64,000 nt of DNA, taken from Muribaculaceae bacterium. Lineage in GTDB: Bacteria; Bacteroidota; Bacteroidia; Bacteroidales; Muribaculaceae. Positions 18,894 through 28,402 of this stretch are shown piece by piece. The stretch's first letter is position 1. The number at the start of each line of letters is the position of its first letter. Where the stretch lies: assembly GCA_022510385.1 (NCBI GenBank), contig JAFLTQ010000012.1, positions 24,092-88,091 on the forward strand. The letters are read 5' to 3'. The notes under the pieces were generated by a model. The model made no database searches, had not been told where the DNA came from, and saw only the letters and a program-made list of their open reading frames with translations. Both the position numbers and the translations under genes were made by a program.

Positions 18894-19739
18894 ATGAAGC
18901 CATTCCAAAAATTTAAGGAGAACTTAAAAGATAAGGGAGTCTATGCTTTCTTGCATATTCTGATTCTTGTGCTTTCTATTTTCCTGGTGGTAAGAATTTC
19001 TATTGATACATTCCATAACGAGGCATTCTATCTTGAAAAGAGATTCTTGAAATTTCAATTCTGGATTTGTATAGTGTTCCTCTTCGACTTCTTTGTGGAA
19101 TTCTTTTTGGCGGATAAGAAATGGCATTATATCAGAAACCGTTTCATCTTCTTTCTGGTGTCAATTCCCTATAACTCCATCATATCATTTTATGGATGGA
19201 CATTTTCACCTCAAGTGACATATGCGCTTCATTATATTCCGCTTATTAGAGGTGGCTATGCAATGTCTATCGTAGTAAGTTGGTTCACCTACAACAGGGC
19301 TACAGGTCTATTTATTTCATATCTTGCCACCCTTCTTTTCACAGTTTATTTTGCTTCACTTGCCTTCTATGTTTTCGAGCACCCCGTTAATTCACTGGTT
19401 GTAAATTATCAGGATGCATTGTGGTGGGCATGTATGGATGCGACAACTGTGGGATCCAATATCGTGGCAATAACACCTGTAGGCCGTATTCTTTCGGTTT
19501 TGCTGGCAGCTCTCGGGATGATGATGTTTCCGATATTCACCGTATATGTCACTAACCTGCTGACACGCACAAAACAACAGGGAGAATCTATAGATGGACC
19601 TATATTTTACAACAATCAAGACGATTCGACACAAACCAATCAAGCCGAGTCTCAAGGTTCTACAAATGTTTCTTCCGATAACTCAGGGGCTGCAAATCAA
19701 CCGAGCAACCCATCTACCCCGCAAATTTCTGCTAATTGA
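18894..19739 (+). CDS. Potassium channel family-like membrane protein with atypical selectivity filter
   Basis: A 281-residue membrane protein with about six hydrophobic helices and a pore loop before the last one, the plan of voltage-gated-like ion transporters. The filter position reads TTVGSN (residues 184-189) instead of TVGYGD, so the canonical GYG is missing. The residues in the S4 position (YIPLIRGGYAM) lack regular arginines. The C-terminal 50 residues are a low-complexity Ser/Asn/Gln tail. It is the first gene of a three-gene operon with a urea transporter (27 bases on) and an MFS carrier. Ion selectivity cannot be assumed. Confidence 0.75.
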   Translation: MKPFQKFKENLKDKGVYAFLHILILVLSIFLVVRISIDTFHNEAFYLEKRFLKFQFWICIVFLFDFFVEFFLADKKWHYIRNRFIFFLVSIPYNSIISFYGWTFSPQVTYALHYIPLIRGGYAMSIVVSWFTYNRATGLFISYLATLLFTVYFASLAFYVFEHPVNSLVVNYQDALWWACMDATTVGSNIVAITPVGRILSVLLAALGMMMFPIFTVYVTNLLTRTKQQGESIDGPIFYNNQDDSTQTNQAESQGSTNVSSDNSGAANQPSNPSTPQISAN

Positions 19740-19766
19740 TAAAAAAATAAATAAAACAACAATATT

Positions 19767-20816
19767 ATGAAATTACAACAACAGGCACAAGAAGTGAAAA
19801 CTGAATTGCAGCAAGATCTGCACCGTCCTTCAGTTAAAGAATTTCCTCGCACGCTATTAAGAGGTGTCGGACAAGTTATGTTCCAAGATAATATGTGGAC
19901 AGGGTTACTATTTCTTTGTGGAATAATCTGGGGCGCATACATGGAAGGCCAAGGGCTTGTTTGTTGGGGTTGTATCGCAGGAGTATTTGTTTCTACTCTT
20001 ACCGGTTATATCCTTCGCCTTCCCGACCAGGGAGGAGCCCAAGGGCTTTGGGGATTCAATGGAGCCTTAGTTGGATGCGCATTCCCGACCTTCTTGGGAG
20101 CCACTGTTTGGATGTGGATTGGCTTAATCTTATGTGCAGCTCTTTCAACAGTTGCAAAATCCGGAATGGATAATATTTTGGGAAGATGGAAAATTTCCTC
20201 ATTCACATTCCCGTTTGTAGCAACGACATGGATTTTCCTTTTGTCAGCACGAGTGTTCAGCGGTTTTCCTCCCGTAGAAATGGGTAGCCCCGAATTTCCA
20301 CACGTCGTAAGCGGCTCGGCAGCCTACGTTGGAGTGATTGAACATTTTGCAAATGAAAATGTATCTCTTGCTTTCGGCGACTTGGTGATCTATTGGTTGA
20401 GAGGAATTTCTCAAGTCTTTTTGATTAAATCATGGGTATGCGGAATCTTCTTCCTTGCCGCTTTGGCTGTAAGCAGTTGGAGAGCATGTCTTTGGGCAGC
20501 CGTAGCATCAGCCCTCTCCCTATTTATTGCAATTATCTGGCAAGGACCGGGCATGGATATAGCAAATGGACTTTATGGTTTTTCTGCTGTATTGACCGGT
20601 ATTGCTCTTGGCGCCACATTCTGTAATTTCTCATGGAAAGCTGCCATTTGGTGTGTTTGCGGAATTATTGCCACTGTCTTTGTTCAGGCAGCCATGAATG
20701 TATTCTTCACTCCTATGGGCTTCCCGACACTGACCGGTCCCTTCTGCGTAGCGACCTGGATATTCCTTTTCCCGGCCTATAAGTTCTTTGAACCGGCTCC
20801 GGCACCCGCAAAATAA
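19767..20816 (+). CDS. Urea transporter (UT/SLC14 family)
   Basis: A 349-residue channel-like urea transporter with two homologous halves, each bearing a UT signature: GLWGFNGALVGCAF in the first and GLYGFSAVLTGIAL in the second. About ten membrane helices are expected, and functional proteins are trimers. It should allow passive urea entry. No urease or urea amidolyase gene is in the window, so the consumer is elsewhere or the true substrate differs. It lies between the channel-like gene and an MFS gene that starts 3 bases after its stop. Confidence 0.93.
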   Translation: MKLQQQAQEVKTELQQDLHRPSVKEFPRTLLRGVGQVMFQDNMWTGLLFLCGIIWGAYMEGQGLVCWGCIAGVFVSTLTGYILRLPDQGGAQGLWGFNGALVGCAFPTFLGATVWMWIGLILCAALSTVAKSGMDNILGRWKISSFTFPFVATTWIFLLSARVFSGFPPVEMGSPEFPHVVSGSAAYVGVIEHFANENVSLAFGDLVIYWLRGISQVFLIKSWVCGIFFLAALAVSSWRACLWAAVASALSLFIAIIWQGPGMDIANGLYGFSAVLTGIALGATFCNFSWKAAIWCVCGIIATVFVQAAMNVFFTPMGFPTLTGPFCVATWIFLFPAYKFFEPAPAPAK

Positions 20817-20819
20817 AAG

Positions 20820-22205
20820 ATGGCCTATACCATCGACAATGCCCCTCTGACCTGGCGTCATTGCTACATCACTGCAGTGGCATCGCTGGGTCAGCTTATT
20901 GGTACCGGCCTTGCAACTCTGGTATCAGTTATCATTCCACTTTACCAGATCGTTAGTCATCCGGAACTATCATCCTTTATGCAAGGATTGGTAGGAGCCA
21001 TGGATCTGATTGGAATTATGGTGGGGTCAACTATTTTAGGAAAGCTCTCTGATAAATATGGCTACCTGTTATTTTTCAGGTTATGTCCGGCCATCGTTTG
21101 TGTAGCTTCAATCATCATTCTCCTATTTCCTCATTTGTGGGTTTTGATTGTTTGCCTCTTTTTCATGGGATTCGGCATAGGAGGAGAGTATAGCCTTGAT
21201 TCCAATTATGTTTCGCAGTTAATGCCTACAAAATGGAATTTCATGATGGTGGGAGCAACCAAAGCAGCAAGTGCATTAGGCAACATCGGAGTGGCAGCCG
21301 CATGTTTTCTGATAGTGAAAGATTGGTCAAATGCCCATCTATGGTCCCACCTCCTATGGCTTATGATTATCCTGTCATCTCTGATGATAATATTGAGAAT
21401 TAGATGGTGGGAAAGTCCTAAATGGCTTCTAAATAAGGGGAACTTATCTCAGGCTGAAAAGGATGTTCATCATTTTCTTGGCAACGATATCAACGTGTCT
21501 CAAGAAGATATAAAAGCATCTGATAATATAGCGTCTGATGCAGATGAATTGCCACATCCTCAACCTCAGCCCGGTTTCTTGCGGCGCAATTGGAAGAATG
21601 TGATATTCACCGGAGTGCCCTGGGCTTGCGAAGGTTTAGGAGTCTATGGCATCGGCATTTTCCTGCCGATTCTTGTCATGGCGTTGGGACTTGAGCATAT
21701 CTCACCCGGAGCCACCTCAATAATGCATGTTGACTCCTCCGTGAAAATAACACTTTGGATTTCCTGCATTATTTTACCCGGATTTATCTTGGGACTATTT
21801 CTAATCAATCATGTAAAGCCTGAGAAGATTCAATGGTGGGGTTTCTTTTTAAGCGCCATTTCATTATTAGTGCTCTTGCTGGCATATGAACATCATTGGG
21901 CCGTATGGATATCCATCGTCTCATTCATGGCCTTTGAAATGTTTCTGAATATGGGGCCTCATCTAATCACCTTCGTTTTGCCGCCTAAGGTTTACCCTGT
22001 AGCCGATAGAGGCTTAGGGTCCGGAATAGCTGCCTCGTTGGGAAAAATTGGTGCCGTTTTGGGAGTATTTTTCATCCCTATACTTCTCCACTCCGGGGGT
22101 TCCTCATTAGTCCTCATAGTCTCTATTATTGTGATGATTGTTGGAGGAGTAGTGACTTTTATATTCAATCCCGAAAGAGGGGAAAACGTTGCAAATAATC
22201 ATTAA
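20820..22205 (+). CDS. MFS transporter (sugar-porter-like)
   Basis: A 461-residue major facilitator protein with 12 predicted helices. The helix 2-3 loop GKLSDKYGYLLFFR and the motif RWWESPKWLLNKG after helix 6, like the PESPRWL motif of sugar porters, place it near the SP/metabolite-H+ symporter group. The loop between helices 6 and 7 is long and acidic. It begins 3 bases after the urea transporter stop, so is translated from the same mRNA. Substrate unknown. Confidence 0.85.
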   Translation: MAYTIDNAPLTWRHCYITAVASLGQLIGTGLATLVSVIIPLYQIVSHPELSSFMQGLVGAMDLIGIMVGSTILGKLSDKYGYLLFFRLCPAIVCVASIIILLFPHLWVLIVCLFFMGFGIGGEYSLDSNYVSQLMPTKWNFMMVGATKAASALGNIGVAAACFLIVKDWSNAHLWSHLLWLMIILSSLMIILRIRWWESPKWLLNKGNLSQAEKDVHHFLGNDINVSQEDIKASDNIASDADELPHPQPQPGFLRRNWKNVIFTGVPWACEGLGVYGIGIFLPILVMALGLEHISPGATSIMHVDSSVKITLWISCIILPGFILGLFLINHVKPEKIQWWGFFLSAISLLVLLLAYEHHWAVWISIVSFMAFEMFLNMGPHLITFVLPPKVYPVADRGLGSGIAASLGKIGAVLGVFFIPILLHSGGSSLVLIVSIIVMIVGGVVTFIFNPERGENVANNH

Positions 22206-22211
22206 AATATA

Positions 22212-22219
22212 TAATTTTG
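22212..22219 (+). promoter_or_regulatory. Bacteroidetes -7 element of the UDP-glucuronate epimerase gene
   Basis: TAATTTTG matches TAnnTTTG and lies 22 bases before the ATG, immediately after the stop of the MFS gene. Confidence 0.5.
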
Positions 22220-22241
22220 CAACTACGAAGATAATATAGAA

Positions 22242-23291
22242 ATGAAAATATTGCTGACCGGTGCAGCCGGTTTTATTGGTTCTGCTGTAATTGAAAAACT
22301 TATAAAAGATGGAAATCAAGTTGTAGGTATCGACAATATCAACAACTACTATGACCCCACCCTCAAATTCGACAGACTGAAAGTATTGGGAATTTCTGAT
22401 AAAGCCCACGAATGGGGAAAAGAGGTTGTAAGTGATAAATATCCTAACTTCACATTCATCCGGATGGATATCACAGATGATGAAGGCATTTCAAATCTTT
22501 TTGAAAAGGAGAAGTTTGAAAGCGTTGTGCATCTTGCAGCTCAACCGGGAGTGAGATATTCCATTACAAATCCAAAAGATTATATAGAAAATAATATTAA
22601 TGGATTCCTGAATATTCTGGAGGGATGTCGATACACGGGAGTGGGCCATTTGGTCTTTGCCTCCTCTTCCAGTGTCTATGGTCTTAACGGCAAGACTCCA
22701 TTCTCAGAGAAAGATTCAATAGCACATCCTGTAAGCCTTTATGCTGCCACCAAAAAGAGTAATGAATTGATGGCGCACGCGTATTCCCATCTTTTCGGTC
22801 TACCGGTCACAGGTCTGAGATTTTTCACAGTCTATGGGCCATGGGGTCGTCCGGATATGTCACCTTTCCTATTTATTGACGGGATTAAAAAAGGTAAAAA
22901 TATTAAGGTTTTTAATAATGGGGATATGTGGCGCGATTTCACTTTTATAGATGACATTGTGGAAAGCGTCACCAGGATTATCCATCATAAACCGGAGGGA
23001 AATGAAAAATGGGATGCCCAGTCACCCGATCCTGCCTCTTCCACAGCCCCCTATCGGATTTTCAATGTCGGCAACCAACGACCCACACGTCTGCTTGATT
23101 ATATCTCGGCTATCGAAAAAGAACTCGGCAGAGAGGCGCAAAAGGAGATGTTGCCGATGCAACCCGGAGACGTTTATCAGACATGTGCAGATTCCTCAGC
23201 CTTAGCAGAAATAACAGGGTTTACCCCAAACACTACTTTGGAAGAGGGAATCCACAAGACCGTTTCCTGGTTTTGCAGTTACTATCAATAA
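22242..23291 (+). CDS. UDP-glucuronate 4-epimerase-like NAD-dependent epimerase
   Basis: A 349-residue extended SDR. The Rossmann motif TGAAGFIG is at 6-13, the substrate motif GIDNINNYYDPTLKFDRL is typical of UDP-glucuronate 4-epimerases, and YxxxK is Y167/K171 with SSSSVYG upstream. The later TVYGPWGRPDM motif also fits. It would make UDP-galacturonate for surface polysaccharide or LPS in the cytoplasm. It has its own promoter and is followed by fba with a separate promoter, so it is probably monocistronic or weakly coupled to the upstream MFS gene. Confidence 0.9.
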   Translation: MKILLTGAAGFIGSAVIEKLIKDGNQVVGIDNINNYYDPTLKFDRLKVLGISDKAHEWGKEVVSDKYPNFTFIRMDITDDEGISNLFEKEKFESVVHLAAQPGVRYSITNPKDYIENNINGFLNILEGCRYTGVGHLVFASSSSVYGLNGKTPFSEKDSIAHPVSLYAATKKSNELMAHAYSHLFGLPVTGLRFFTVYGPWGRPDMSPFLFIDGIKKGKNIKVFNNGDMWRDFTFIDDIVESVTRIIHHKPEGNEKWDAQSPDPASSTAPYRIFNVGNQRPTRLLDYISAIEKELGREAQKEMLPMQPGDVYQTCADSSALAEITGFTPNTTLEEGIHKTVSWFCSYYQ

Positions 23292-23306
23292 GTGGATTTT
23301 TTTCAT

Positions 23307-23314
23307 TATATTTG
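23307..23314 (+). promoter_or_regulatory. Bacteroidetes -7 element of fba
   Basis: TATATTTG matches TAnnTTTG, 39 bases before the fba ATG; strong expression is expected for a glycolytic gene. Confidence 0.65.
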
Positions 23315-23353
23315 CATATATCAACAGCGCAGAGCGCATAAAACATTTTTAAA

Positions 23354-24358
23354 ATGGTAGATTATAAAAAATTAGGCCTTGTCAACACTAAGGAGATGTT
23401 TGCAAAGGCAGTGCATGGAGGTTATGCAATCCCTGCTTTCAATTTCAACAACATGGAGCAACTCCAAGCTATCATTAAGGCAGCATCCGACACTAAGAGT
23501 CCGGTGATTCTACAGGTGTCGAAAGGAGCCCGTAACTACGCAAATCCCATTTTGCTCCGTTATATGGCTCAGGGAGCTGTGGAATATGCAAAATCTTTAG
23601 GTTGGAATCATCCTCAGATTGTTTTGCATCTTGACCATGGCGATACTTTTGAACTTTGCAAAGATTGTATCGACAATGGATTCTCTTCAGTGATGATTGA
23701 CGGCAGCCATCTTCCATATGAAGAAAATGTTGCCCTCACAAAGAAGGTTGTTGATTATGCTCATAAATATGATGTAACAGTAGAAGGTGAACTCGGTGTT
23801 CTTGCCGGCGTTGAAGATGAAGTAAGTTCAGACCATCACACCTATACTGATCCGGAAGAAGTTGTGGATTTTGTAACCCGCACAGGCGTAGACAGCCTCG
23901 CCATCTCTATCGGAACATCTCATGGAGCTTATAAGTTTACTCCGGAACAGTGTACTCGCGACCCGAAGACCGGTTTGCTCGTGCCTCCTCCATTGGCTTT
24001 CGACGTTCTCGAGAAAGTAGAAGAGAAACTCCCGGGCTTCCCGATCGTGCTCCACGGATCATCTTCAGTGCCTCAGGAATATGTTAAGATAATTGCTGAA
24101 AATGGCGGCAAATTGCCTGATGCTATCGGTATCCCGGAAGAAGAGCTCCGCAAAGCTGCCAAGATGGATGTTTCCAAAATCAACATAGACTCCGACAGCC
24201 GTCTCGCTATGACCGCTGCTATCCGCAAAGCATTTAATGACAATCCGGCTGAATTCGACCCGAGAAAATATCTTGGCCCGGCTCGTGACGAAATGGAGAA
24301 ACTCTACAAACACAAGATTATCAACGTGCTTGGTTCTGACGGTAAAGCAGCCGATTAA
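23354..24358 (+). CDS. fba: Class II fructose-1,6-bisphosphate aldolase
   Basis: A 334-residue zinc-dependent aldolase that splits fructose 1,6-bisphosphate into two triose phosphates in glycolysis. The class II signature LHLDHGD has catalytic Asp94 and zinc ligand His95; further His ligands are in GTSHGAYKF and VLHGSSS, and the phosphate-binding NIDSDSR is near the end. The length matches the Bacteroidetes type. It has its own promoter and a strong terminator, so it is a monocistronic gene. Confidence 0.96.
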   Translation: MVDYKKLGLVNTKEMFAKAVHGGYAIPAFNFNNMEQLQAIIKAASDTKSPVILQVSKGARNYANPILLRYMAQGAVEYAKSLGWNHPQIVLHLDHGDTFELCKDCIDNGFSSVMIDGSHLPYEENVALTKKVVDYAHKYDVTVEGELGVLAGVEDEVSSDHHTYTDPEEVVDFVTRTGVDSLAISIGTSHGAYKFTPEQCTRDPKTGLLVPPPLAFDVLEKVEEKLPGFPIVLHGSSSVPQEYVKIIAENGGKLPDAIGIPEEELRKAAKMDVSKINIDSDSRLAMTAAIRKAFNDNPAEFDPRKYLGPARDEMEKLYKHKIINVLGSDGKAAD

Positions 24359-24393
24359 TATCATCTTACTATAAGTTTTAACAATTTCTATAG

Positions 24394-24432
24394 GAACCCG
24401 ATTCCCGATTGTATTAATTGTGAATCGGGTTC
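24394..24432 (+). terminator. Hairpin after fba
   Basis: An 11-bp perfect stem (GAACCCGATTC, 24394-24404, with 24422-24432) lies 35 bases after the fba stop. It lacks a T run of its own but stands just before a second hairpin. Confidence 0.65.
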
Positions 24433-24439
24433 TTAAAAT

Positions 24440-24477
24440 AAAAAAGCGTGACATTTAATTTATGTCTCGCTTTTTTA
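24440..24477 (+). terminator. Intrinsic terminator, second hairpin after fba
   Basis: A stem of AAAAAAGCG and GACA with matching TGTC and CGCTTTTTT (one mismatch) ends in a T run. It is usable in both directions and also faces the convergent glycosyltransferase. Confidence 0.75.
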
Positions 24478-24568
24478 TTTATCTGTATCTAATTAAACTT
24501 GAGTTTATATTTAGTGTTAGTGGGTTTTATTTAAGAGTCAATTTTATCAGGCAGCTCACTTATAGACA

Positions 24569-25693
24569 TCATACCTTTATTAAAGTGTTGTATATCTCAA
24601 GATGTTTTTTAGCCACCGCCTCAACATCATAATCCCTTTCTGCTTTCTTTCGAGAATAGCCTCCCATCTTGCGTCTCAGATTTGGGTTCTCAATAAGATT
24701 TTCAAGAGCATTCGCAATTTCGGCCGGAGAATGTGGGGGCACGATAAAGCCGTTTTTACCCTCTTCCACTGTGTCTCGACATCCTACTGAATCTGTTGTC
24801 ACGATTGGCAAACCGGCAGCTGATGCCTCAAGCAATGATTTGGGAACCCCCTCTCTATAAAAACTCGGGAAACACATGATATCTGCCTCTGACAGAAGCT
24901 CAGGAATATTATCACAATGACCTAACCATTTTATATACTTCCCGTCGGTAAGCCGTTCCATGTCTTCTTGAGTCAAGGCATGTGGATTGCTCGACAGACC
25001 ACCACATAAGATAAATTCTACTTCTTCCTCATATTTTTCTCTCAGTATCTCGGCCGCTGCTATCAAATCTTCAACTCCTTTTTCCTTTAACATCCGAGCT
25101 GTAAAGATAATTTTTAAAGGGCGGTTGTTTTTTTCTCCTATATTCTTGAATTTATATAAATAGACCCCTGAGCCCTTGATAAAATATTTTTTGCATTGAC
25201 CCACAATCTTGTTGTCGATAAAAAGTTTTTCATCATCACGATTCTGAAATATCACAGCTCCATTTTTTCTGTGCATTCCAATACTAAGTAACTTCTGAAT
25301 AACTTTTGACAAGACCGGAGAACGATTTTCTCCAAAAAGAGTGCCCAATCCACTGACTGCAAACAAAACCCCCTTGGTTTTTACCATCTTTGCAGCAAGC
25401 CCTCCCCATAATATATTTTTTAATCCCACAAGATGGATTATGGCATCCTGATTTTTCTTAAAAAGATCTTTAAGGAAATTCAATAGTTTAAGCTCATCTT
25501 TGGGATTCATCCCGGTAGGATTGATGGGGAGATCTATAAATTTGAAACCGGCAGATTCTATAGTTTCCCTATGCCCCGTGTCTTTTGCAACAAGAGTCAC
25601 GTCCCACCCCTTGGATCTGGCAAGAACAGCAATACGGATGCGATGAGACAGGAAAAATCTGTCTTCATTTATTATGAGAAGTAATTTTTTCAA
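24569..25693 (-). CDS. Glycosyltransferase family 4
   Basis: A 374-residue GT-B fold enzyme. The C-terminal donor-binding half carries KIIFTARMLKEKGVEDLI and the EGVPKSLLEASAAGLPIV segment with the conserved Glu pair of GT4. It probably transfers a sugar from a nucleotide donor in surface glycan synthesis. No ATG is in frame: a TAA stop lies two codons before the TTG at 25693, which is therefore taken as the start (MKKLLLIINEDRFF). It is separated from the upstream protease by a terminator, so it needs its own promoter; none is clear. Confidence 0.87.
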   Translation of the reverse strand: MKKLLLIINEDRFFLSHRIRIAVLARSKGWDVTLVAKDTGHRETIESAGFKFIDLPINPTGMNPKDELKLLNFLKDLFKKNQDAIIHLVGLKNILWGGLAAKMVKTKGVLFAVSGLGTLFGENRSPVLSKVIQKLLSIGMHRKNGAVIFQNRDDEKLFIDNKIVGQCKKYFIKGSGVYLYKFKNIGEKNNRPLKIIFTARMLKEKGVEDLIAAAEILREKYEEEVEFILCGGLSSNPHALTQEDMERLTDGKYIKWLGHCDNIPELLSEADIMCFPSFYREGVPKSLLEASAAGLPIVTTDSVGCRDTVEEGKNGFIVPPHSPAEIANALENLIENPNLRRKMGGYSRKKAERDYDVEAVAKKHLEIYNTLIKV

Positions 25694-25745
25694 ACCTTAC
25701 GGTTTTTATATTTTATTAACGAGTTTTACCTGCATTTTATTTCAT

Positions 25746-25782
25746 AAAAAACAGGAATAACTTTTAGCTATCCCTGTTTTTT
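25746..25782 (-). terminator. Intrinsic terminator after the C10 protease
   Basis: AAAAAACAGG at 25746-25755 pairs with the complementary run ending near 25782 (one internal mismatch). On the minus strand the stem is followed by T residues. Confidence 0.7.
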
Positions 25783-25830
25783 TATTAAATCACTCTTTAT
25801 TGGTATTTGCAATTACGTAATTTGAGGTGA

Positions 25831-28365
25831 TTATAAGGCAATTTTCTTAGATATTGTCTCTCCATTTCTTGAAATCGCACGAGCCACTACAATACCCTTA
25901 ACTAAGTTAGAAAGATCCACTTCCGCAGATGAGGTAGAGATCAATTTTTCTCCCGATATAGAGTATAATTCTACTCTTTCCACATCTCCTACCGCAACCA
26001 ATCTGTTTGAAGCTTTCTCATAGATGAATCTTATCTCGTCCTCATTACTATTGACGGAATCAATTCCGGCGCCATTGCTCTTGACTGTAAATGGTATTTG
26101 TGCAGATAACTCTTGCGAGCTACCTATTAAGATTCCAATGTAATATTGAGTATCTACACTTAAGTTTGGTTGATTCAATGTCACAGGCATAGCCTTGGTT
26201 TCTCCCGATTTAATAAGCGCAATATCCAGATAAGTCGTATTAAGCACCTCAACATATCTGCTATTCGGGATATCCGCAAGAACTAAAACTGAAACCTGTT
26301 CCGTGAAATAACCTGATGTAACAGAAACAGTGGTGGTTACTTGCATATCCGTCGATGATTCAAACACCCAATTGTTAGAATCCGGTGTCAATTTAGCATT
26401 GTCCAGTGATACTTTTAGGGAGATTTGGGGAGATCCGGGATTCGGGAGCATTGTCACCGGGGTGGTAGATGTATAATAGCATACTCCGGTGTTTACATCA
26501 TATAGGGCCGGATAAAAGTCTGTGGCTTTTGTTAGTGTCCCCGATATGTTTCTTGTAAGATCTGTAATCCAATTCTGAGAATAACTCTGTTTAGGATCTA
26601 AGGTTACGACAAAACTATCACCCATATAAGCCACATTCCCGTCTTTATCTTGAAGTTGCAGAGTAACTCCGCGAGTCAATTCTATGTTGTTAGTATTTGA
26701 CAACTTGATATTGAATTGTGCGGCATTGCCGTCATATAGATCTGATGTCAACTTCAACTCAGTGCAATCAAACTGCATCTGGGCTAAATTCTCAAAATTA
26801 TAGTTTGAACCACTCTTTGTGAGGTAAAAATAATTGTAATCTCCATTGCCGCAAGGCATTTCAGTCCATTCCCCTCCTTGAGGTTTATAAGCTATTGTGA
26901 CTTTATATTTTACATTGTCGCTCAATTTCAATGCATTCGACAATATTATTCCATAAGGATAGCCTGATGAACCATTAGTTACCATTATGTTTCCTGCTTT
27001 AAGAGGCATCCATCCTTGTAAAGCGTTATTATTACTACAAACCTGATAAAATGCAGCTGAAGGATTGTTTGCAGGCTCGAATTTTGCGCCTAAATCAAAT
27101 GTTATTTCTGAAAGGCCATAATATCTCATTCCCGGATATTGACCATCTCCATATACTTCTAAATAAATGTTACTGTTCTGTTTTCGACCTCTTAAAGAAC
27201 CTGCAAGCATAACTGTTTCTTGTGGCTTGCTCCCCGGTTTGGCCGGTTGCACATTGAGAACTATATCCTGCTGGAAATTAAATCCACCGGTAGCTCCACC
27301 GATACCTACAGCGGATGGATTCAGAGCATCGAGAAGGAAATAACCGTCACCGGCTCCTCCCCATCCCCAATTGAAATGAAAATAACCGTCGCCGTTGTAA
27401 CCATCGCATATAAATGAATGACCGGCTCCGTCAGCTGTATCTCCATCGTAGATCACCGGCCCGATATTCTTCAAATTATTATATATCAAGGTGGCCCAGT
27501 CGGTATAATTCTTTGAGGAACGAGGCACGTAGACTACAGACTGATCGTAATTGAAATATTTTACCAAAGCTCCCGGAATAAGATTGCTGACAGCTCCTGA
27601 AGCATCGGCACCATAATCCATTTGTACGGCGTATCCCACAGCTTTCATAAGATTGGCAACCGCTGCATTTTGTATCGGCGAAGAATTGTTGTTGTTATAA
27701 CTATCAAGCATGTTGCTCCAGTTGAAGCTCACAGTTGAAAAATCTAACGATAACGTCTCGTTCCCGTTCTTCCAATTATATGAAATTTTATTTTGTCCTT
27801 TCTCCGGATATTTGAAATAATTCATTACCTGAGAAACAGATGTAGCCACGCAGCCTGTAGGACATGTCGTTCCTTTTATCTTTGGACAATCATTGTTAAA
27901 AGGAGCGCTTTGGTTCCATTGTGTCTTGACCAATGGAGAGATCGGTGTCCAGGAAGATGGAAGAGCAACCCTTGTAGCGGTTGAGCCGGATTTAGGAAGA
28001 ATATTTCCCACGCTCTTGGCATATTCAATCTGGTCGGCATACCCTTTAAGCCATCCTTCAAGAGCCGGCGATAAATCATCAAGGCTTATCACATTGTCGT
28101 CAGAATATCCGAGCAAAGGGGCCACGCAGTCATCCGCGCTAAGCAACATAAATCCCTTATCGTTGTTTTTGTCGAATATATATATGGCTGCTTCCCCATC
28201 AATGGAATTCCATGTCATTTTCAATCTTGGCTGCTCCTGCAATCCCCTGGTAGCAGGATTAGTGCTTTCAAGCCTTTTCAGTGCTTGTTCGGGAGTGAGC
28301 GGCGCGGCATTACCACATATAACGGCCAGAAGTGCCACTCCGGTAATCAATAGACTCCTTTTCAT
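25831..28365 (-). CDS. Secreted C10 family (streptopain/SpeB-like) cysteine protease
   Basis: An 844-residue exported protease. Order: signal peptide (about 1-21, ending CGNAAP), an inhibitory pro-domain, then the C10 catalytic domain with Cys172 in PTGCVATSVSQVM and His316 in GAGHSFICDGY, followed by the NWGWGG loop. Several beta-sandwich segments follow, then a C-terminal tail with ELYSISGEKLI and ending SKKIAL that resembles a type IX secretion sorting domain. The start at ATG 28365 is preferred over an in-frame GTG at 28395, because that GTG lies inside the -7 element and before the likely transcription start. It is monocistronic. Host-protein degradation is a plausible but unproven role. 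Confidence 0.9.
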   Translation of the reverse strand: MKRSLLITGVALLAVICGNAAPLTPEQALKRLESTNPATRGLQEQPRLKMTWNSIDGEAAIYIFDKNNDKGFMLLSADDCVAPLLGYSDDNVISLDDLSPALEGWLKGYADQIEYAKSVGNILPKSGSTATRVALPSSWTPISPLVKTQWNQSAPFNNDCPKIKGTTCPTGCVATSVSQVMNYFKYPEKGQNKISYNWKNGNETLSLDFSTVSFNWSNMLDSYNNNNSSPIQNAAVANLMKAVGYAVQMDYGADASGAVSNLIPGALVKYFNYDQSVVYVPRSSKNYTDWATLIYNNLKNIGPVIYDGDTADGAGHSFICDGYNGDGYFHFNWGWGGAGDGYFLLDALNPSAVGIGGATGGFNFQQDIVLNVQPAKPGSKPQETVMLAGSLRGRKQNSNIYLEVYGDGQYPGMRYYGLSEITFDLGAKFEPANNPSAAFYQVCSNNNALQGWMPLKAGNIMVTNGSSGYPYGIILSNALKLSDNVKYKVTIAYKPQGGEWTEMPCGNGDYNYFYLTKSGSNYNFENLAQMQFDCTELKLTSDLYDGNAAQFNIKLSNTNNIELTRGVTLQLQDKDGNVAYMGDSFVVTLDPKQSYSQNWITDLTRNISGTLTKATDFYPALYDVNTGVCYYTSTTPVTMLPNPGSPQISLKVSLDNAKLTPDSNNWVFESSTDMQVTTTVSVTSGYFTEQVSVLVLADIPNSRYVEVLNTTYLDIALIKSGETKAMPVTLNQPNLSVDTQYYIGILIGSSQELSAQIPFTVKSNGAGIDSVNSNEDEIRFIYEKASNRLVAVGDVERVELYSISGEKLISTSSAEVDLSNLVKGIVVARAISRNGETISKKIAL

Positions 28366-28394
28366 TTCTTTTGTTAGGTTTAGGTTATTTTTCA

Positions 28395-28402
28395 CAAAGG
28401 TA
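28395..28402 (-). promoter_or_regulatory. Bacteroidetes -7 element of the C10 protease gene
   Basis: TACCTTTG on the minus strand matches TAnnTTTG. The predicted RNA start is near 28388, which rules out the GTG at 28395 as start codon and supports the ATG at 28365. Confidence 0.6.

Noticed and set aside
28366..28395. Eleven-codon N-terminal extension of the C10 protease from GTG
   Set aside because: The GTG is in the -7 promoter element, before the expected RNA start; the ATG at 28365 gives a normal signal peptide.
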